Origin: Gnetum montanum | Lineage: Eukaryota; Streptophyta; Gnetopsida; Gnetales; Gnetaceae | Assembly: GCA_015680685.1 (NCBI GenBank) | Contig: MNCI01013742.1 | Coordinates: forward strand, 241,527-305,526 | Reading direction: 5' to 3' | DNA: 64,000 nt | Shown here: piece after piece, positions 33,243 through 45,086 of the stretch | How the letters are laid out: every line of letters begins with the position of its first letter | How positions within the stretch are numbered: position 1 is the first letter of the stretch | Program-made: the position numbers and the translations under genes | Notes under the pieces: model-generated | The model's database searches: none | What the model was told of the DNA's origin: nothing | The model's input: the letters and a program-made list of their open reading frames with translations, nothing else

Positions 33243-33358
33243 ACTTTTCTATTCAGTGTACAATGTATTCTTGTTTATTATTTTCTCAACCAACCCTAAG
33301 GGTTCGTTTCAACGATGTGAATGATTTCCTATGTTCTAGTTAGCGCACAAACGACTAA

Positions 33359-33377
33359 GTCCTTGGCAAAAATGCCA
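33359..33377 (-). other. Primer-binding site of element A (tRNA-Asp type)
   Basis: The minus strand reads TGGCATTTTTGCCAAGGAC one base after the LTR end. The tRNA-Asp complement used by Athila-type elements is TGGCGCCGTTGCCGGGGA. Six positions differ, five of them C-to-T or G-to-A. Confidence 0.8.
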
Positions 33378-33378
33378 A

Positions 33379-34230
33379 TGATGAGTGGCGAGGTACCCCT
33401 ACGCTCAACCATACGAATACGAGCATTTGATGTACAATCTGGTTGAATTCTACGAACTAAGTGCTTATGCGCCCTTATGAAACAAGGATGGGTTGGTTGA
33501 TCGTTGTCTTCCCAAGCTTACTTGTATATCACAATTGTATGGTTAAGTAAGCTTGAGGCATATGATTTTTATATCTTTTATGTTTTTATGTCCTATGCTA
33601 ATAAGGGAGAAGAGAGATAACTAAGTGACTATATTATCTTAACTACTCATTAACTAAGTTCTAACTAATCCTAACACCAGCATCCGTTCTTACTTGTTGT
33701 ACACATCCTAAACCAGTGCAACACTACTGGGATTACCAAACGCTAATCGTTACTAGGTTACCAAGTGTTACACGCATGCTCAAAGTGATCGTACTGAGTG
33801 TAATTTAATGATTTGCTTAATTGATCAAAATGTAAAGTGCATAAAATAAAATAAATGTATAATAAAATAAAATAAAAGAAATGTGCAAGAAAACAAATCT
33901 CAAGTGCTGCAAGGATGAATCGAAGAGCTCGTCTTTATTGCCGTACATAAGGTGTGCTTAGGTACACAATGCTCAAATAAAGATCTGTCCACACTTAGAC
34001 CTCTTGCTATGGGCACTTGGAAAATACTCTAACTTTCAAATAGACTACAAAATTTTTGCTACTTGACTGCTAAAAGACTTCTCTTTTCAATTGTGCACCT
34101 AGGCACTGTATTTATAGGCTTGGGAGCAACTACTCTAATAATTAGAGTAACCACTCTAATAATTAGAATAAATCACTAGAGTAACTACTCTAATAATTAG
34201 AATAAATTACTAGAGTAACCACTCTCATCA
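33379..34230 (-). mobile_element. 5' LTR of gypsy element A
   Basis: 852 bp with TGATGAG...CTCATCA termini on the minus strand. U3 carries the TCTAATTATTAGA array (34131-34230). The TATA box is the complement of 'gtatttatagg' near 34108, and a polyadenylation signal is the complement of 'gtctttattg' near 33930. The primer site follows at 33377. Complete, and close to the 3' LTR. Confidence 0.9.
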
Positions 34231-34285
34231 TTGAATATAATGTATGTTTGACATTTTCCATGACATCCAAGAATGGGATATCACA
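34231..34285 (+). mobile_element. 3' end fragment of an LTR related to the solo LTR at 9730
   Basis: Reads 'tttgacattttccatgacat' and 'aatgggatatcaca', matching the last 55 bp of the solo LTR with several transitions. Element A abuts it at 34230, so A probably inserted into this older LTR. 34286-34440 is AT-rich and unassigned. Confidence 0.65.
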
Positions 34286-34435
34286 AGAATGCATGCAAAT
34301 CCCATAGGATAACAACTATGAAGCTTTTTACAATGTTGCAATCATTAATTCAAAGATTAACAAGATACAATAAGAATAGAGGAAGAAAAAGTCTAAAAAT
34401 TAAAATCCCTCATATTATGTACATAGAATGAATCA

Positions 34436-34440
34436 AACAT
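34436..34440. repeat. Target-site duplication AACAT (left), element C
   Basis: Identical to 39128-39132 on the far side of element C; 5 bp is the normal length for gypsy insertions. Confidence 0.85.
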
Positions 34441-35279
34441 TGATGAGCCACGATATCAGGGTCGCAATATCACATTCGCGATATTGGGTACGCGATATTG
34501 ATGCCTACCATGTGATGTCGATTACCCGATATCGGGACCTGCTTCCTTGCCTATAAATAAAAGGTAGGCACACTTGGTTTAGTAGTTAGATAGTTAGTCC
34601 CTTAGCCAAAATCTTTCCTTTTCTTTCCTCCAGGGTTAAAATTATTTCTGTGTGCCTGCAGTAGGATTCATCAAGTGAACAGATCTTTATTCGAGCATTG
34701 TGTACCTAAGCACACTTTGTGTATGACAATAAAGATGAACTTTATGATAAACCTTAAAGCATCCAGAATAGATTAATTAGTGTTAATTATTATTATTAAA
34801 TGCTTTCTTAGTTAATTAATTCTCTCTCTCACCCTACAACTCTCCTAAGTAAACACACACAGTATGATCACTTCGAGCATGCCTGTAACACTTGGTAACC
34901 TAGTAATGATTAGCGTTAGGTAATCCCAGTAGTGTTATGCTGGTTTAAGATGTGTTTGGAAAGTGAGAATGGAAACTGGTGTTAGGATTAGTTAAAGCCT
35001 AGTTAATCAGTAGTTAAGTTAAATTAGTCACTTAGTTATCTCTCTCTTCTCCCTTATTAGCGCCGGACAGAAAAACATAAAAGCTATAAAAATCATATGC
35101 CTCAAGCTTACTTAACTATACAATCGTGACATACAAGTAAGTTTGGGAAGACAATGATCAACCAACCCACCTTTATTCCACAAAGGCACATAGGCACTTA
35201 GTCCTTGGAATTCAACCAAATCGTGTGTGAACTACTCGTATTCGTATGGTTGAGTGTAGGGGTACCTCACCGCTCATCA
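34441..35279 (+). mobile_element. 5' LTR of gypsy element C, U3 type II
   Basis: 839 bp, TGATGAG...CTCATCA. U3 (34446-34535) holds decayed GATATC-type palindromes such as 'cgcgatattgggtacgcgat'. TATA box 'cctataaataa' near 34551, polyadenylation signal 'caataaagatgaac' near 34728. R-U5 matches A and B. Confidence 0.9.
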
Positions 35280-35280
35280 T

Positions 35281-35299
35281 TGGTGCTGTTGTTAGGGAC
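35281..35299 (+). other. Primer-binding site of element C (tRNA-Asp type)
   Basis: TGGTGCTGTTGTTAGGGAC, one base after the LTR. It differs from the tRNA-Asp complement at five positions, all C-to-T or G-to-A. Confidence 0.85.
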
Positions 35300-35411
35300 T
35301 TAGTTGTTTGTGCGCTAATTAGCACTTAGGAAATCATTCACATTGTTGGAATGAACCCTTAGGGTTGGTTGAAAAAATGAAAATAATACATTGCACATTG
35401 AACAAACAAGT

Positions 35412-37640
35412 ATGTCTCCTTCTTCGTATGAAAGTGCCTCACTGCCTAGGTCTGAAATAGGAAACAATTAGTGACATAATACACATAACGTTGATTCATT
35501 AGCCCCTCAAAAAGTTCGAGTGATATATATTCATCTTGATGAGTATATACGAGACTTCACCTTTATCCTCCATCAAGATGAACAACTACATTGGCGAGAC
35601 TTGGAAGGTAACATAGTGTTACCTCCTGATCGTTCAGTTCCCAGTATGCTTCTTCGTGCTCTCACACAAATTCACATGCCGCACTTACATGCAGAATACA
35701 TTGTGCAAGACCATGACTCGAGAGAATACTGTCCCATGGAGGCACAATGTCAAAGGGACTTGTAACAAGAGAGACATCATAAGTCTTTGAAGGGTAAGTG
35801 GTCCTAGGATGTTCCACATGTCTCAGGCGAAAATGAGGGTGGTGAACCTACCTTAGGTAGCCGCCCACACAACAATGTTCCTCCCCTTGACTTTGGCCAA
35901 GGGGTTGTGTATCAGAACCTTCATTCCACTATTCATAACCTAGGTTATGATACCCATGGGCACAAAGGGTCTAAAAAAGGGACATGGACACATGATAAAG
36001 GTGGACATTCTGATCGCAATCGTGATTGAGACCGTCACCGTCGAAGAGAAGGTAGCAGACACTGTCATGGTGATGGTTCCCCTTCCCATGGGGATAAAGG
36101 TAGGCAAAGTGGAAGTCATAGGTGAAATAGCCAAGAAAGAGGACAAGAGCACTCTAAAGAATCACAACATAGAAGAAGGGAGAGTAGGAAACAACGTAGG
36201 CATCATAGATGCCATGGATGAGACGATCACGATGAACCCCTACTCGCTACTCAAAGTATGTTAGACATAACTGACACTACTAGAATTCCAACAAGGCACC
36301 AGAAAGATAAAAGGATCAAGAGATTAGATATGAACAACATCCCACGATTTGAAGGGGGATACAACGTTGATCCTTAGAATCACTTACAAGCATTCCATGA
36401 TGTGTGTGCCTTACAAAACATAGAGAACGAATGGAAAAAACTTAAGTTGTTTCCACATACACTAGTTAAAGAAGCAAAAAGTTGGTACCAGTTCTTAGAA
36501 TCGGAATCCATTCGTAGGTGGAGTACCATGTTAGAATTGTTTAACAATAAGTACCAAATGTACTCCTGAGTGTCCAACCTACGAAAGAAAATCCAAGGCT
36601 AGAAACAAGGAGGACATGAACCCTTGGATGCTGCCATGGGCCAATACTATGCACTATTACATCGTTGTCTTGGCCATAGTTATTTGCAAAGGGATCAACT
36701 ATGCCATCTCATAGATGGGCTTAGGCATGAAACGAGAAAAACCCTTTGAACTTATGCTCAAGGAAGATTATCCAAGCTTAGGTCCCATCAAATTCAAAGA
36801 CTATTGGAGAAAGTTGCTAAGGAAGAAGGTGAGCTACGAAAAAGAGAAAGTGTAGAAGAGTATAACCGAGATCCTTCTCTCCAAAAGAGGGGAGTAAGAT
36901 TTTGTGAAGATGAAGAAGAGTCACCACTCAAAGAGATGGTGAATAGGAAAACTTTGCCTATCCAAAAGTTGACATCAGAAGTATCAACAAAGGTAGACTA
37001 AATGTGGGATTCCCTAGATAATAGATTTCAATCTATTCTTAAAATAGTAGAGGAGTCTAGAGAGCAAGGTAGTGATTACAAAAAAAAGAAAAAAAGAGAA
37101 GTTGAACATGCATGTAACAAGGGTAAGGGTAAAGTTGCAAACATTGAAGAGGTTGTGGAGTCGAAAATAGACAATGATAGTGGATGTGAAATATGTCAAT
37201 ATGACCATCCTAAGGGATGTTCCCCAGTAATCTCACATCTGCAAGAGTCTGGGGTGTGTGCACTCAACCCATGATTGAATAAATGGCAAGCACCTTGAAT
37301 GTTACCTTACCCCCAAGGTAACCCAAGGAAGTTCCACCAACCCTTAACGTATTATCCCAGTGGAACTCCACCACAACCGATACCCATAATCATGGGGAAT
37401 GCCACCACCAAGGCAATAGTAGCCTTACCGACAACCTAACCCGTATGGATATTATGTGCAGCAACCAGTCTCTCCACGTGACTCTACTAGTCATGTTACT
37501 CCTCAACCTCACTACCAAACTTGTGAATATTATAGGACTCCCTCTCCTAGGGATAATGTTCCACAACTATACCATCCTTCTCATCTAACTGCATCTCTTC
37601 CACCAATAGCTGCATTACCACTTGCTCCAGCTATGTAGAG
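35412..37640 (+). pseudogene. Gag of element C
   Basis: Begins MSPSSYES at 35412. The first part includes VIYIHLDEYIRDFTFILHQD (35520 on) and MLLRALTQIHMPHLHAEYIV. A His/Arg/Asp-rich linker (about 35960-36110, HDKGGHSDRNRD then a stop) follows. The gag core lies around 36300-36790, with RRWSTMLELFNNKYQ. The charged C-terminal part includes KVAKEEGELRKRESVEEYN (36804 on), and the zinc knuckle is C-x2-C-x3-H-x3-C at 37185-37220, where the second Cys of the final CC pair is Ser. The Pro-rich tail is at 37456-37638. Interrupted by at least six stops. Confidence 0.8.
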
Positions 37641-37769
37641 TGAAATCCCTACCCAGCCGTAGCAACGTAGTGCCACAAGGGCTGTTAACTCTCAACCTAC
37701 TATTGGTTCCAACAACCACATAAATAAAAGACCTTTCTTTAGAACCAATAGTCCAACCAAGCCCTTGTA

Positions 37770-38400
37770 ATCACAAGTGGCTAATTCCTTAGATGCCTTA
37801 GTGTCAATCAAAACTTTGAAGCCTCCTTCAACTCAACCACTACACTCAATGCATACGGTCATGCTAACACATGTCGTCACCAATTGGATCAAAGGTGGCC
37901 ATCTTCCTAGGAAATTCTCTGATCCTAGGAGTCCTTTAATATATTTACAAATCATTGTAAATGAACCATGCAAGGCTCTTTTGGATTCAGGTTCTGGTGT
38001 CAACTTGATTTCTTAAGAAATCTACAAGGCCTGGAACCTAACTCCATTAAAAAAGAGCAACATTCATCTAGATTTGGCCAATCAGTCCATCACTATACTA
38101 TTGGAACTAGTTGAGGATATTATTACCACTATTTGTGGGTGGTCGTACCCAGCTGATTTTCTAGTGATTCAGGTGAACAACCATAAGGGGGACTTCCCAA
38201 TCATAATTGGAACAGCATGGCTAAGCACAGTTCATGAGTGCCTAGGAATCTATGATCTTTCCCTGGAAATATCAAAGGAAAACACATTTGAAAAGATCAA
38301 GGAGAAGAAAGTTCCATGCATCGCAGATAGTGACATAGGGTGTAATTACGTGCAGAGGTCATGGGTTGTGAAAATTTTAACATTGCCTGCATGCAATTAG
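37770..38400 (+). pseudogene. Aspartic protease of element C
   Basis: The frame 37777-38016 includes NWIKGGHLPRKFSDP and ends in LLDSGSGVNLIS; the catalytic DSG is intact at 37984-37992. The frame 38074-38400 carries LVEDIITTICGWSYPADFLV and a 'GTAWLSTVHECLGIYDLSL' block, the C-terminal part of Athila/Tat proteases. One stop after NLIS separates the two. It ends shortly before the deletion junction. Confidence 0.8.
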
Positions 38401-38627
38401 TGTGCACAAGTGATCAACATACAAAGATGCCTATGTGTAGTAGCCATATGACAGGAAGACACCCAATGGCTGATAGCTGATCAAGAAAGTAGTTCAATCA
38501 TATGCATGGAACCAACTGAGGGTTTGACTTGCGCTTACATTGATAACATAGATGCATTAGAGCAAGTACACCACCAACTTCCAAACCTTAACCTCGAAAA
38601 TATTAACTAGGGGAAGTTGGAAATCCC

Positions 38628-39127
38628 TGAGAATAGATTAATTAGTATTAATTACTATTATTAAATGCTCTCTCTCACCCTACAACTCTCCTATGTAAAC
38701 ACACATAGTACGATCACTTCGAGCATGCATGTAACACTTGGTAACTTAGTAACGATTAGCGTTTGGTAATCCCAGTAGTGTTGCACTGGTTTAGGATGTG
38801 TATGGCAAGTGAGAACAGATACTGGTGTTAAGATTAGTTAAAGCCTAGTTAATCAGTAGTTAAGTTAAATTAGTCACTTAGTTATCTCTCTCTTCTCCCT
38901 TATTAGCAGAGGACATAAAAACATAAAAGCTATAAAAATCATATGCCTCAAGCTTACTTAACCATACAATCGTGACATAAAAATAAGGTTGGGAAGATAA
39001 TGATCAACCAACCCATCCTTGTTCCACAAAGGCACATAGGCACTTAGTCCTTGGAATTCAACTGAATCGTGCATGAAGCGCTCCTGTTCATATGGTTGAG
39101 CATAGGGGGTACCTCGCTGATCATCAA
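38628..39127 (+). mobile_element. Partial 3' LTR of element C after deletion junction
   Basis: At 38628-38634 the text changes from 'gttggaaatccctg' (matching B at 48511-48525) to 'agaatagattaattag' (matching the 5' LTR at 34767). The rest follows the 5' LTR to the end TCATCA, with many transitions and a 20-bp gap. Only R-U5 is kept. Confidence 0.85.
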
Positions 39128-39132
39128 ACATG
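39128..39132. repeat. Target-site duplication AACAT (right), element C
   Basis: Matches 34436-34440 and follows directly after the LTR end TCATCA. Confidence 0.85.
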
Positions 39133-42100
39133 AATACACTTTTTGAATCCAATAGATTTCTCTATTCAATTTTTCTCAATTGAATCTGTTTTCTTTCTTT
39201 CATTTTTTTCCAATGGATCTAATTTCTCTAGAATTTCCCTGTGGAGTATTCTAAATTACTTTCAACATCTTCAATTGATCTTGACATTTTTGCTTCTTTT
39301 TTTCATGAAAAAAATTTTGTTAATTCTCAAAATGTAGATTTATAAGTTGTTGAGAAAAAAATTAATGATGTCTTTTTCTAGTGATATTAATGTGACAAGT
39401 GACCTCGTTTTTTTCTCCCTAATGATATATGAGTCACTAGTTGCAAATCTTATATCATTATATGTATTTATTTAAATGTTGGATACCTAACTTGTAATCA
39501 AACTTTTATTTCATAATTAAATGATGTGATGTAAAAGTATGATATTCGAATCATTCATACTAGGTGTTATTCTTGTTCTTTCTACTTATTAAGCTAGATA
39601 ATGCTTCAATGGTGTAACATCTCCTAAATATAGAACCATTTATACATAAGCATGCAGTGTTGATGATTTTTAAGTAAAGTTTATATTTTGATGTCGAATC
39701 TAAAGAACATCCTAAAGTTTCATATTTTTTCAAGCTATTTAATCTTCCATTGATTTTTCAACAAGCTAAGTATGAAATTATTAGTCTTCTTGGTTCCATT
39801 TGTTAGATTTTCTTGACTTATGTATTCATTGAGTTACATTTCTTTCATAACACAATATTGTTATCTTAGGATCTTTTTAGGGAGATTCACTTTTTGTAAC
39901 CAATAATAATATTAACATTATGGAAATGTAAGACCACATCTTTCTTCATAATCATAACTGCTCTTTGTAGTCTTGGCAATTGTGACTATCATAAGTCCTA
40001 TTGATTGAGCTACTTATGGATCCTCTTATGATGAATAAAGTTACATTGTACTTATTTTATAACTTAGTACTATTTCTAATAATTTTTAATCATCATCTTT
40101 AGGCTTGTTATATCTACAACTTAACTTATGCTAAGTTTGTAAGAACTTCTTGTGCTTTGGTAGTGTTGTTCTTTCTCTAGTAATGTAATGTTTGCTCCTT
40201 GATCTTAAGCTATCAATGTAGTTATGATTGTTGTTCTATTATGAACTAATATACATGGATTTATCATAATCTAAATTTTTTACTTAAGTATTTTTCAACT
40301 TAACTTCTTCCTTAACTTTGCTAAGCCTCTTCTTTCATAAAATATTCCTTCATAATTTTTTTCTTTCTCTTAACCATTGTAACCTTTCAAGTGGCCTTCT
40401 CTTCTTATTTAAGAAACTAGAACAGACTACATATGGTACAACTTAAACCCTCTCTTCCTCTTTAGAAAACTGGATCCTATGCTACATGGATTACTCTCAT
40501 TTCCTACAACACTTGCTTCTTAACTTCAAGTGACTTCTTGAACCTTTGGTTATGGTACTCAAGTACTCATTATGAATTTTTGTATTTTTTAATACCTTCC
40601 AGTATTAATACATGCTCATATTTGTTCCTTCAATGTAGGATATTTCTTCTTTGTAATTTTAGGAATCATTGTGTTTTACAAACCCTTTTGTATTAAAAAT
40701 ATTATTATGGTTGTTATTCCAATATCACTTCTTTACCTTACTTAGTCTCATGTACTCTTGTCTTATTCCCCTTCATTTTTCTTATTCATATCTTCTTCAT
40801 TGTTGTTTCCATATATTACGAAGTGAGGACTTGTGTTCTCTTATACTTTGTAAGGAGTTATGACTCTTAAGAGAATCATCATAAGCTTCCTTAATTATAA
40901 TTAGATTAATATGTAAAACTAATAATTTTACCTTAACTTAGGCTTATACTCTAACACTATTAATCATATGAAATTTATTTCAATACCATTTAGTTCTCAT
41001 AGATGTTTTTTGTTGAAATCAATTTTTTAACTGTGAAAAGGAATTAGTATTATAAATAAGCGGAAAGACTTATATTTAGCCAATTACATATTATAATCTT
41101 CCTAATTCTTGTAATTACTATCATCATGAAGGACATTTATTTCATGTTTATTCTTTTTTGTTCATAAAAAACAATATTGAGAAAAAAATGTGTTAAAGCT
41201 AAGGATAGGAAAAAAAATCTAAAGCTAAATAGACAAAGAATCAAGTTAATATCAATAATAATAAAGAAACCAAAGAATACAAAGGCTTTTATGACTACTT
41301 TGACTTTTACTACAAGAAGTATTATTTAGTCTAGACAACTATTGCATAAACAAAATGTTTTCTTATGTAAAAACTTTATTAATCTTTCACTAACAAGACG
41401 GCCTTAGTAAATGCCAAAGAGTCTTGACGTAAGATCAATCTTGATGAATAATATTTGCTAGAGTTTTCTATTATACCTTCCTCTTCTACAAAAGTCAATT
41501 TTTGTCAAAGCATTTTGTTGCTACATCGAATATTTTTGCTATTTTAAGTTTAACAACAAATATTGAAAATGATGTAAATGTTTTTAGAACTAGGACCATC
41601 TTTTATACTAACAACTAATTTTCCTCTCTTAATTTTTTAAAGCATCTATTATAAGATGTGAACCTAAGAGGTTTCTTTCCATGTTGTTTTTGGTGCTTTC
41701 TACTTAGTGATGAAGCATGTGACGCACTCTAAATTTTTTTACTTATTATTAATATTTTTGGGGTGTGACATCACTTCCCCCAATTTTTGAAATCACTTGT
41801 AAGGATAAAATACAAATAGAATAATGAAGTAATGGTTTCAAGGAAAACAAAGAAGAAACAAACATCAAAAAATGATGGAACCTACTACCCAAAATGAAGA
41901 CCTGCTAAAGATGGTTGCTAAAAGAATGTTCCAATGTTAAAAAATCAATGTTAAATCACAACTAAAGATCATTAAAGTAGATAATTTAATAAAATGGTAG
42001 CCAAATAATCAAAGGAAAATTCCTGAAATAAAGAGAATGAATTTTCCAACTTTAGATTTAAGGGTTTAATTAAAAATCTTTACGTAAGAGGCTTTCCTCT

Positions 42101-43596
42101 TGTATAATAAAGTGAATATTAGGCTTTTATTATTATGGGATAATCATAAAAAATAATCATATTTTTTCATATAATAACAATCATAGATGTCTTTCTTATC
42201 ATAGATTTTTTTAATGAAGATATCTTCTATTCTAGATACATTTTCTATGCTTTGTTAAACTTTCTACAAAGATGTTTATCATGTGAAACATGTCTTTTTC
42301 TAAAAGACATCTTCTATCAACTTTACTTGAATTTTGACTAGAAGACTCCTTGTTGATAAAAAATTGCTAAAAAACTATAAATCAAAAAAATTTTGAAGTA
42401 TCAAATGTGTGTGTGTGTTTTTTTTTTCTCCAAGAAATATTTCTCAAAGACATATTAAAACTTCAACAAATGAGTTCTTGGGAGGTATTCTTTCAAGACG
42501 AATCTATTCTATTAAATGACATCCAATTGATGTGAAATTTTATAGCCAATAGATATTTTCTTTCTTTTTATCTTAGAACTACTACTAATAAAGAAGTTAT
42601 GCTCTTCAAAAGTCATGTTTTAACAATATACATCTTTCAACTTGAAGTTGTATTCCTAGAATTAGTAGATGTCTTTCCCAAAAGTTTGCAAAAACATAGT
42701 TGACATATAGAACTATTTTGTAATATTTTTTCTTAAATTTTTTAGATAAATCTTTGGATCTAAAGATGTCTTTCTAATCCAATCAACATAAGATCATAAA
42801 AATTTTCATTTTCTTCTCTAGTCTTGCTACTACTAGTTGTGGTCTCTCTAGTGAACATTTATCAACAACATATTTCTATCTAGATACATCTTCTATCATT
42901 TACTTTGTAAGTCATGAAAAGTTTCTAAATCAAAGATATCTTTCATGATAAATATGTTTACTATCCAAAGAGCTACACATTTAACTATAAGAAGGTGAAA
43001 TATAAAAATTCCAATTACCTAAGTTCTTATCTATAAATTTTATGATAAATACCATAATTGGAATTCTTATATCTTACATCCCAATATCTATTCATTTAAA
43101 ATTTGAATTAGCCACCTAGTAACAAAGTTTCACTTCATAATTAAATAATGTGATGCAAAATCATAACATTCAAATCTTTCATGTTGGGTACTATTCTCCT
43201 TTTTTTTCTACTTGTTAAGATAGATAATGCTTTGATGAGGTAGCATGTCTTATATATAGGGTCATTTATACATAAGCATGTTGTGTTGATCATTCATATG
43301 TAGAATATAGATTTTTTATGTCCAACCTAAAGAATATCTTAAAGATCCATATGTTTTCAAGCTATTTAATCTTTTGTTGATTCTAGTTATAGGGTCTTCA
43401 AACATAATAAAGCTTCAATTTTAATTTAGTTTTAAATTGTAAGTTTTCATAGTCCCATTAACCATATGGAATCTACATTCATACCATTTAGTTCTTAAAG
43501 ATTTTCTTGGCTGAAATAAATTTTCTTAGTCATAAGAAAGAATTGGTATTGTAAGCAAGTTAGAAGACATACTTTCTAGCATTGAGAATTCCATTG
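39133..43596. repeat. AT-rich region with direct repeats, probable old LTR material
   Basis: Two blocks are repeated in direct orientation: about 39486-39770 with 43115-43386 (sharing 'gataatgctt' and 'tttatacataagcatg'), and about 40961-41078 with 43457-43570 ('accatttagttct' and 'gaattggtattgtaag' type). In the right-hand copy the blocks are adjacent; in the left-hand copy they are about 1.2 kb apart. The right-hand copy ends just before a primer-site-like sequence at 43597, so it is probably the end of the 5' LTR of chromovirus H. A possible LTR start (ggggtgtgacatcac) lies at 41760. No gene is seen. Confidence 0.45.
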
Positions 43597-43608
43597 TGGC
43601 TATAGAGT
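43597..43608 (+). other. Possible primer-binding site of chromovirus H
   Basis: TGGCTATAGAGT resembles a decayed TGGTATCAGAGC (initiator tRNA-Met) with one shift. It lies at the border between repeated LTR-like sequence and the gag region, where a primer site is expected. Weak by itself. Confidence 0.4.
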
Positions 43609-44302
43609 GTTGGAGGAGTTAATGAAGGCATTTAATCTAGAAGATTATACCTCAACTTAGCAAACCAAACTTGTAGCATACTAGCTTACCAAAACTACCA
43701 AATATTGCTGAAGGTTTGAGGAGTAGGCCTAAGGATGGAAAAGATAAAAGATCCCTTTGAAATATTTCTTGGTTTTCTTCAACTATTAATATATCTTCAC
43801 TTAATATGTGTAGGTAAAGGAAGAGGAGTTCTACCAGTTTTATCAAGATAGTAGGGCAGTGGTCATGTATCACATCCATTTTATTAAGCTTAGTTCTTAT
43901 CTAACTAATTTTATGAATGCTAAAGACAAGATGAACTGATTTTTTACAAGACTTTATTTGATCCTACAGCATCATGTGTTGCCTCTCCACTTCATTTTCT
44001 ATGGTGATTCATGTGAGGTTGCTATGGATTTGGAAAGGACCTTCATAAAGCATTCTACAAGAGAGGGGCATAGATAGGACCAGACAAAAGGACTACCATC
44101 TAGGGATGATCTACATCCTCTAAGCAAGCTTATAAAGGATGTGGTGGCCATGGTCATGATTATGGCAAGTAGCAAATACAATCTAATGATGTTCCTCATT
44201 GTACAAGGTACAAATATTCTCTTACATGTTTTCAATGTTGGTAGCTAGGGCATGTTAAAAGGAATTGTTCAAATCATTATACATGTGGACATCTAAGATA
44301 TC
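43609..44302 (+). pseudogene. Chromovirus H gag, 5' part (split by element B)
   Basis: At 43820-43990 the frame reads EEEFYQFYQDSRAVVMYHI and KLSSYLTNFMNAKDKMN, the retrotransposon gag core (pattern EF..L.QG..SV..Y...F..LS.Y......). At 44227-44268 a zinc knuckle C-x2-C-x4-H-x4-C is seen with a stop inside (CFQCW, stop, LGHVKRNC). Element B begins 34 bp later. Gag and Pol of H continue after 53924. Gag forms the particle and binds element RNA. Confidence 0.75.
44298..44302. repeat. Probable target-site duplication ATATC (left), element B
   Basis: The five bases before the LTR of B. ATATC also occurs at 53230-53234, just after the last recognisable base of B. Confidence 0.5.
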
Positions 44303-45085
44303 TGATGAGCCACGATATCATGGCCTCCCACGTGATATCGTGTCCTGCCTCATTGCCTATAAATAAGAGGCAAGTGCACTTGGTTTGGATAGCTAGTCTT
44401 AGTCCCTTACACAAACTCTTACCTTTTCTCCCTCTCAAAGTTAGAATTATTTCTATTTGCCTATAGTAGGAGTCATAAAGTGAACGGATCTTTATTCGAG
44501 CATTGTATACCTGAGCACACCTTGTGTATGGCAATAAAGATGAACTTTATGATAAACCTTGCAACATTCAAAATATATTAATTAATGTTAATTACTGTTA
44601 CTTAATGCTTTCCTTAGTCAATTAATGATTCTCTCTCACCCTACAACTCTCCTAAGTAAGCACACATAGTATGATCACTTCGAGCATGCGTGTAACACTT
44701 GGTAACCCAGTAACGATTAGCGTTTGGTAGTCCTAGTAGGGTTGCACTAGTTCAGGATGTGTATGGCAAGTGAGAATGGATACTGGTGTTAGGATCAATT
44801 AGAGCCTAGTTAATAAATAGTCAAATTAAATTAGTTACATAGTTATCTCTCTCCTCATTTATTAAAATAGTCAAATTAAAAACACAAAAAGTATAAAAAT
44901 CATATGCCTCAGGTTTACTTAACCATACAATCGTGACACACAAGTAAGCTTGGGAAGACAACGATTGATTAACCCATTCTTGTTCCACAAAGGCGCATAT
45001 GCACTTAGTCCTTGGAATTCGACTAGATCATGCATGGACACTCGTATTCATATGGTTGAGCATAGGGATACCTCACCGCTCATCA
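44303..45085 (+). mobile_element. 5' LTR of gypsy element B, U3 type II
   Basis: 783 bp, TGATGAG...CTCATCA. U3 is short: one GATATC palindrome pair (44309-44342) then TATA box 'cctataaataa' near 44357. Polyadenylation signal 'caataaagatgaac' near 44533. A short U3 with fewer modules than E suggests unit number varies. Confidence 0.9.
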
Positions 45086-45086
45086 T

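Larger units (their letters stand above)
25052..34230 (-). mobile_element. Gypsy (Athila/Tat-like) element A, nearly complete layout
   Basis: Order on the minus strand: 5' LTR 34230-33379, tRNA-Asp type primer site, gag, protease, reverse transcriptase, RNase H, a remnant of integrase, the 3' non-coding region, polypurine tract and 3' LTR. It is a non-chromovirus gypsy: there is no chromodomain, and the primer site and protease C-terminal block (GDFLIIM-like) fit Athila/Tat. Many stops, an integrase core deletion near 28400 and loss of the outer end of the 3' LTR make it inactive. The base after the 5' LTR is ttgaa; the other copy of a target duplication is lost. Confidence 0.85.
34441..39127 (+). 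mobile_element. Gypsy element C, internally deleted, bounded by AACAT
   Basis: Consists of a 5' LTR (34441-35279), primer site, gag, protease, then a direct jump at about 38630 into the second half of a 3' LTR that ends at 39127. Reverse transcriptase, RNase H, integrase, the 3' region and the U3 of the 3' LTR are all missing. Both ends and the target duplication are intact, so the deletion happened after insertion. It cannot move by itself, and lacking a second U3 it could not be re-copied normally. Confidence 0.88.
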
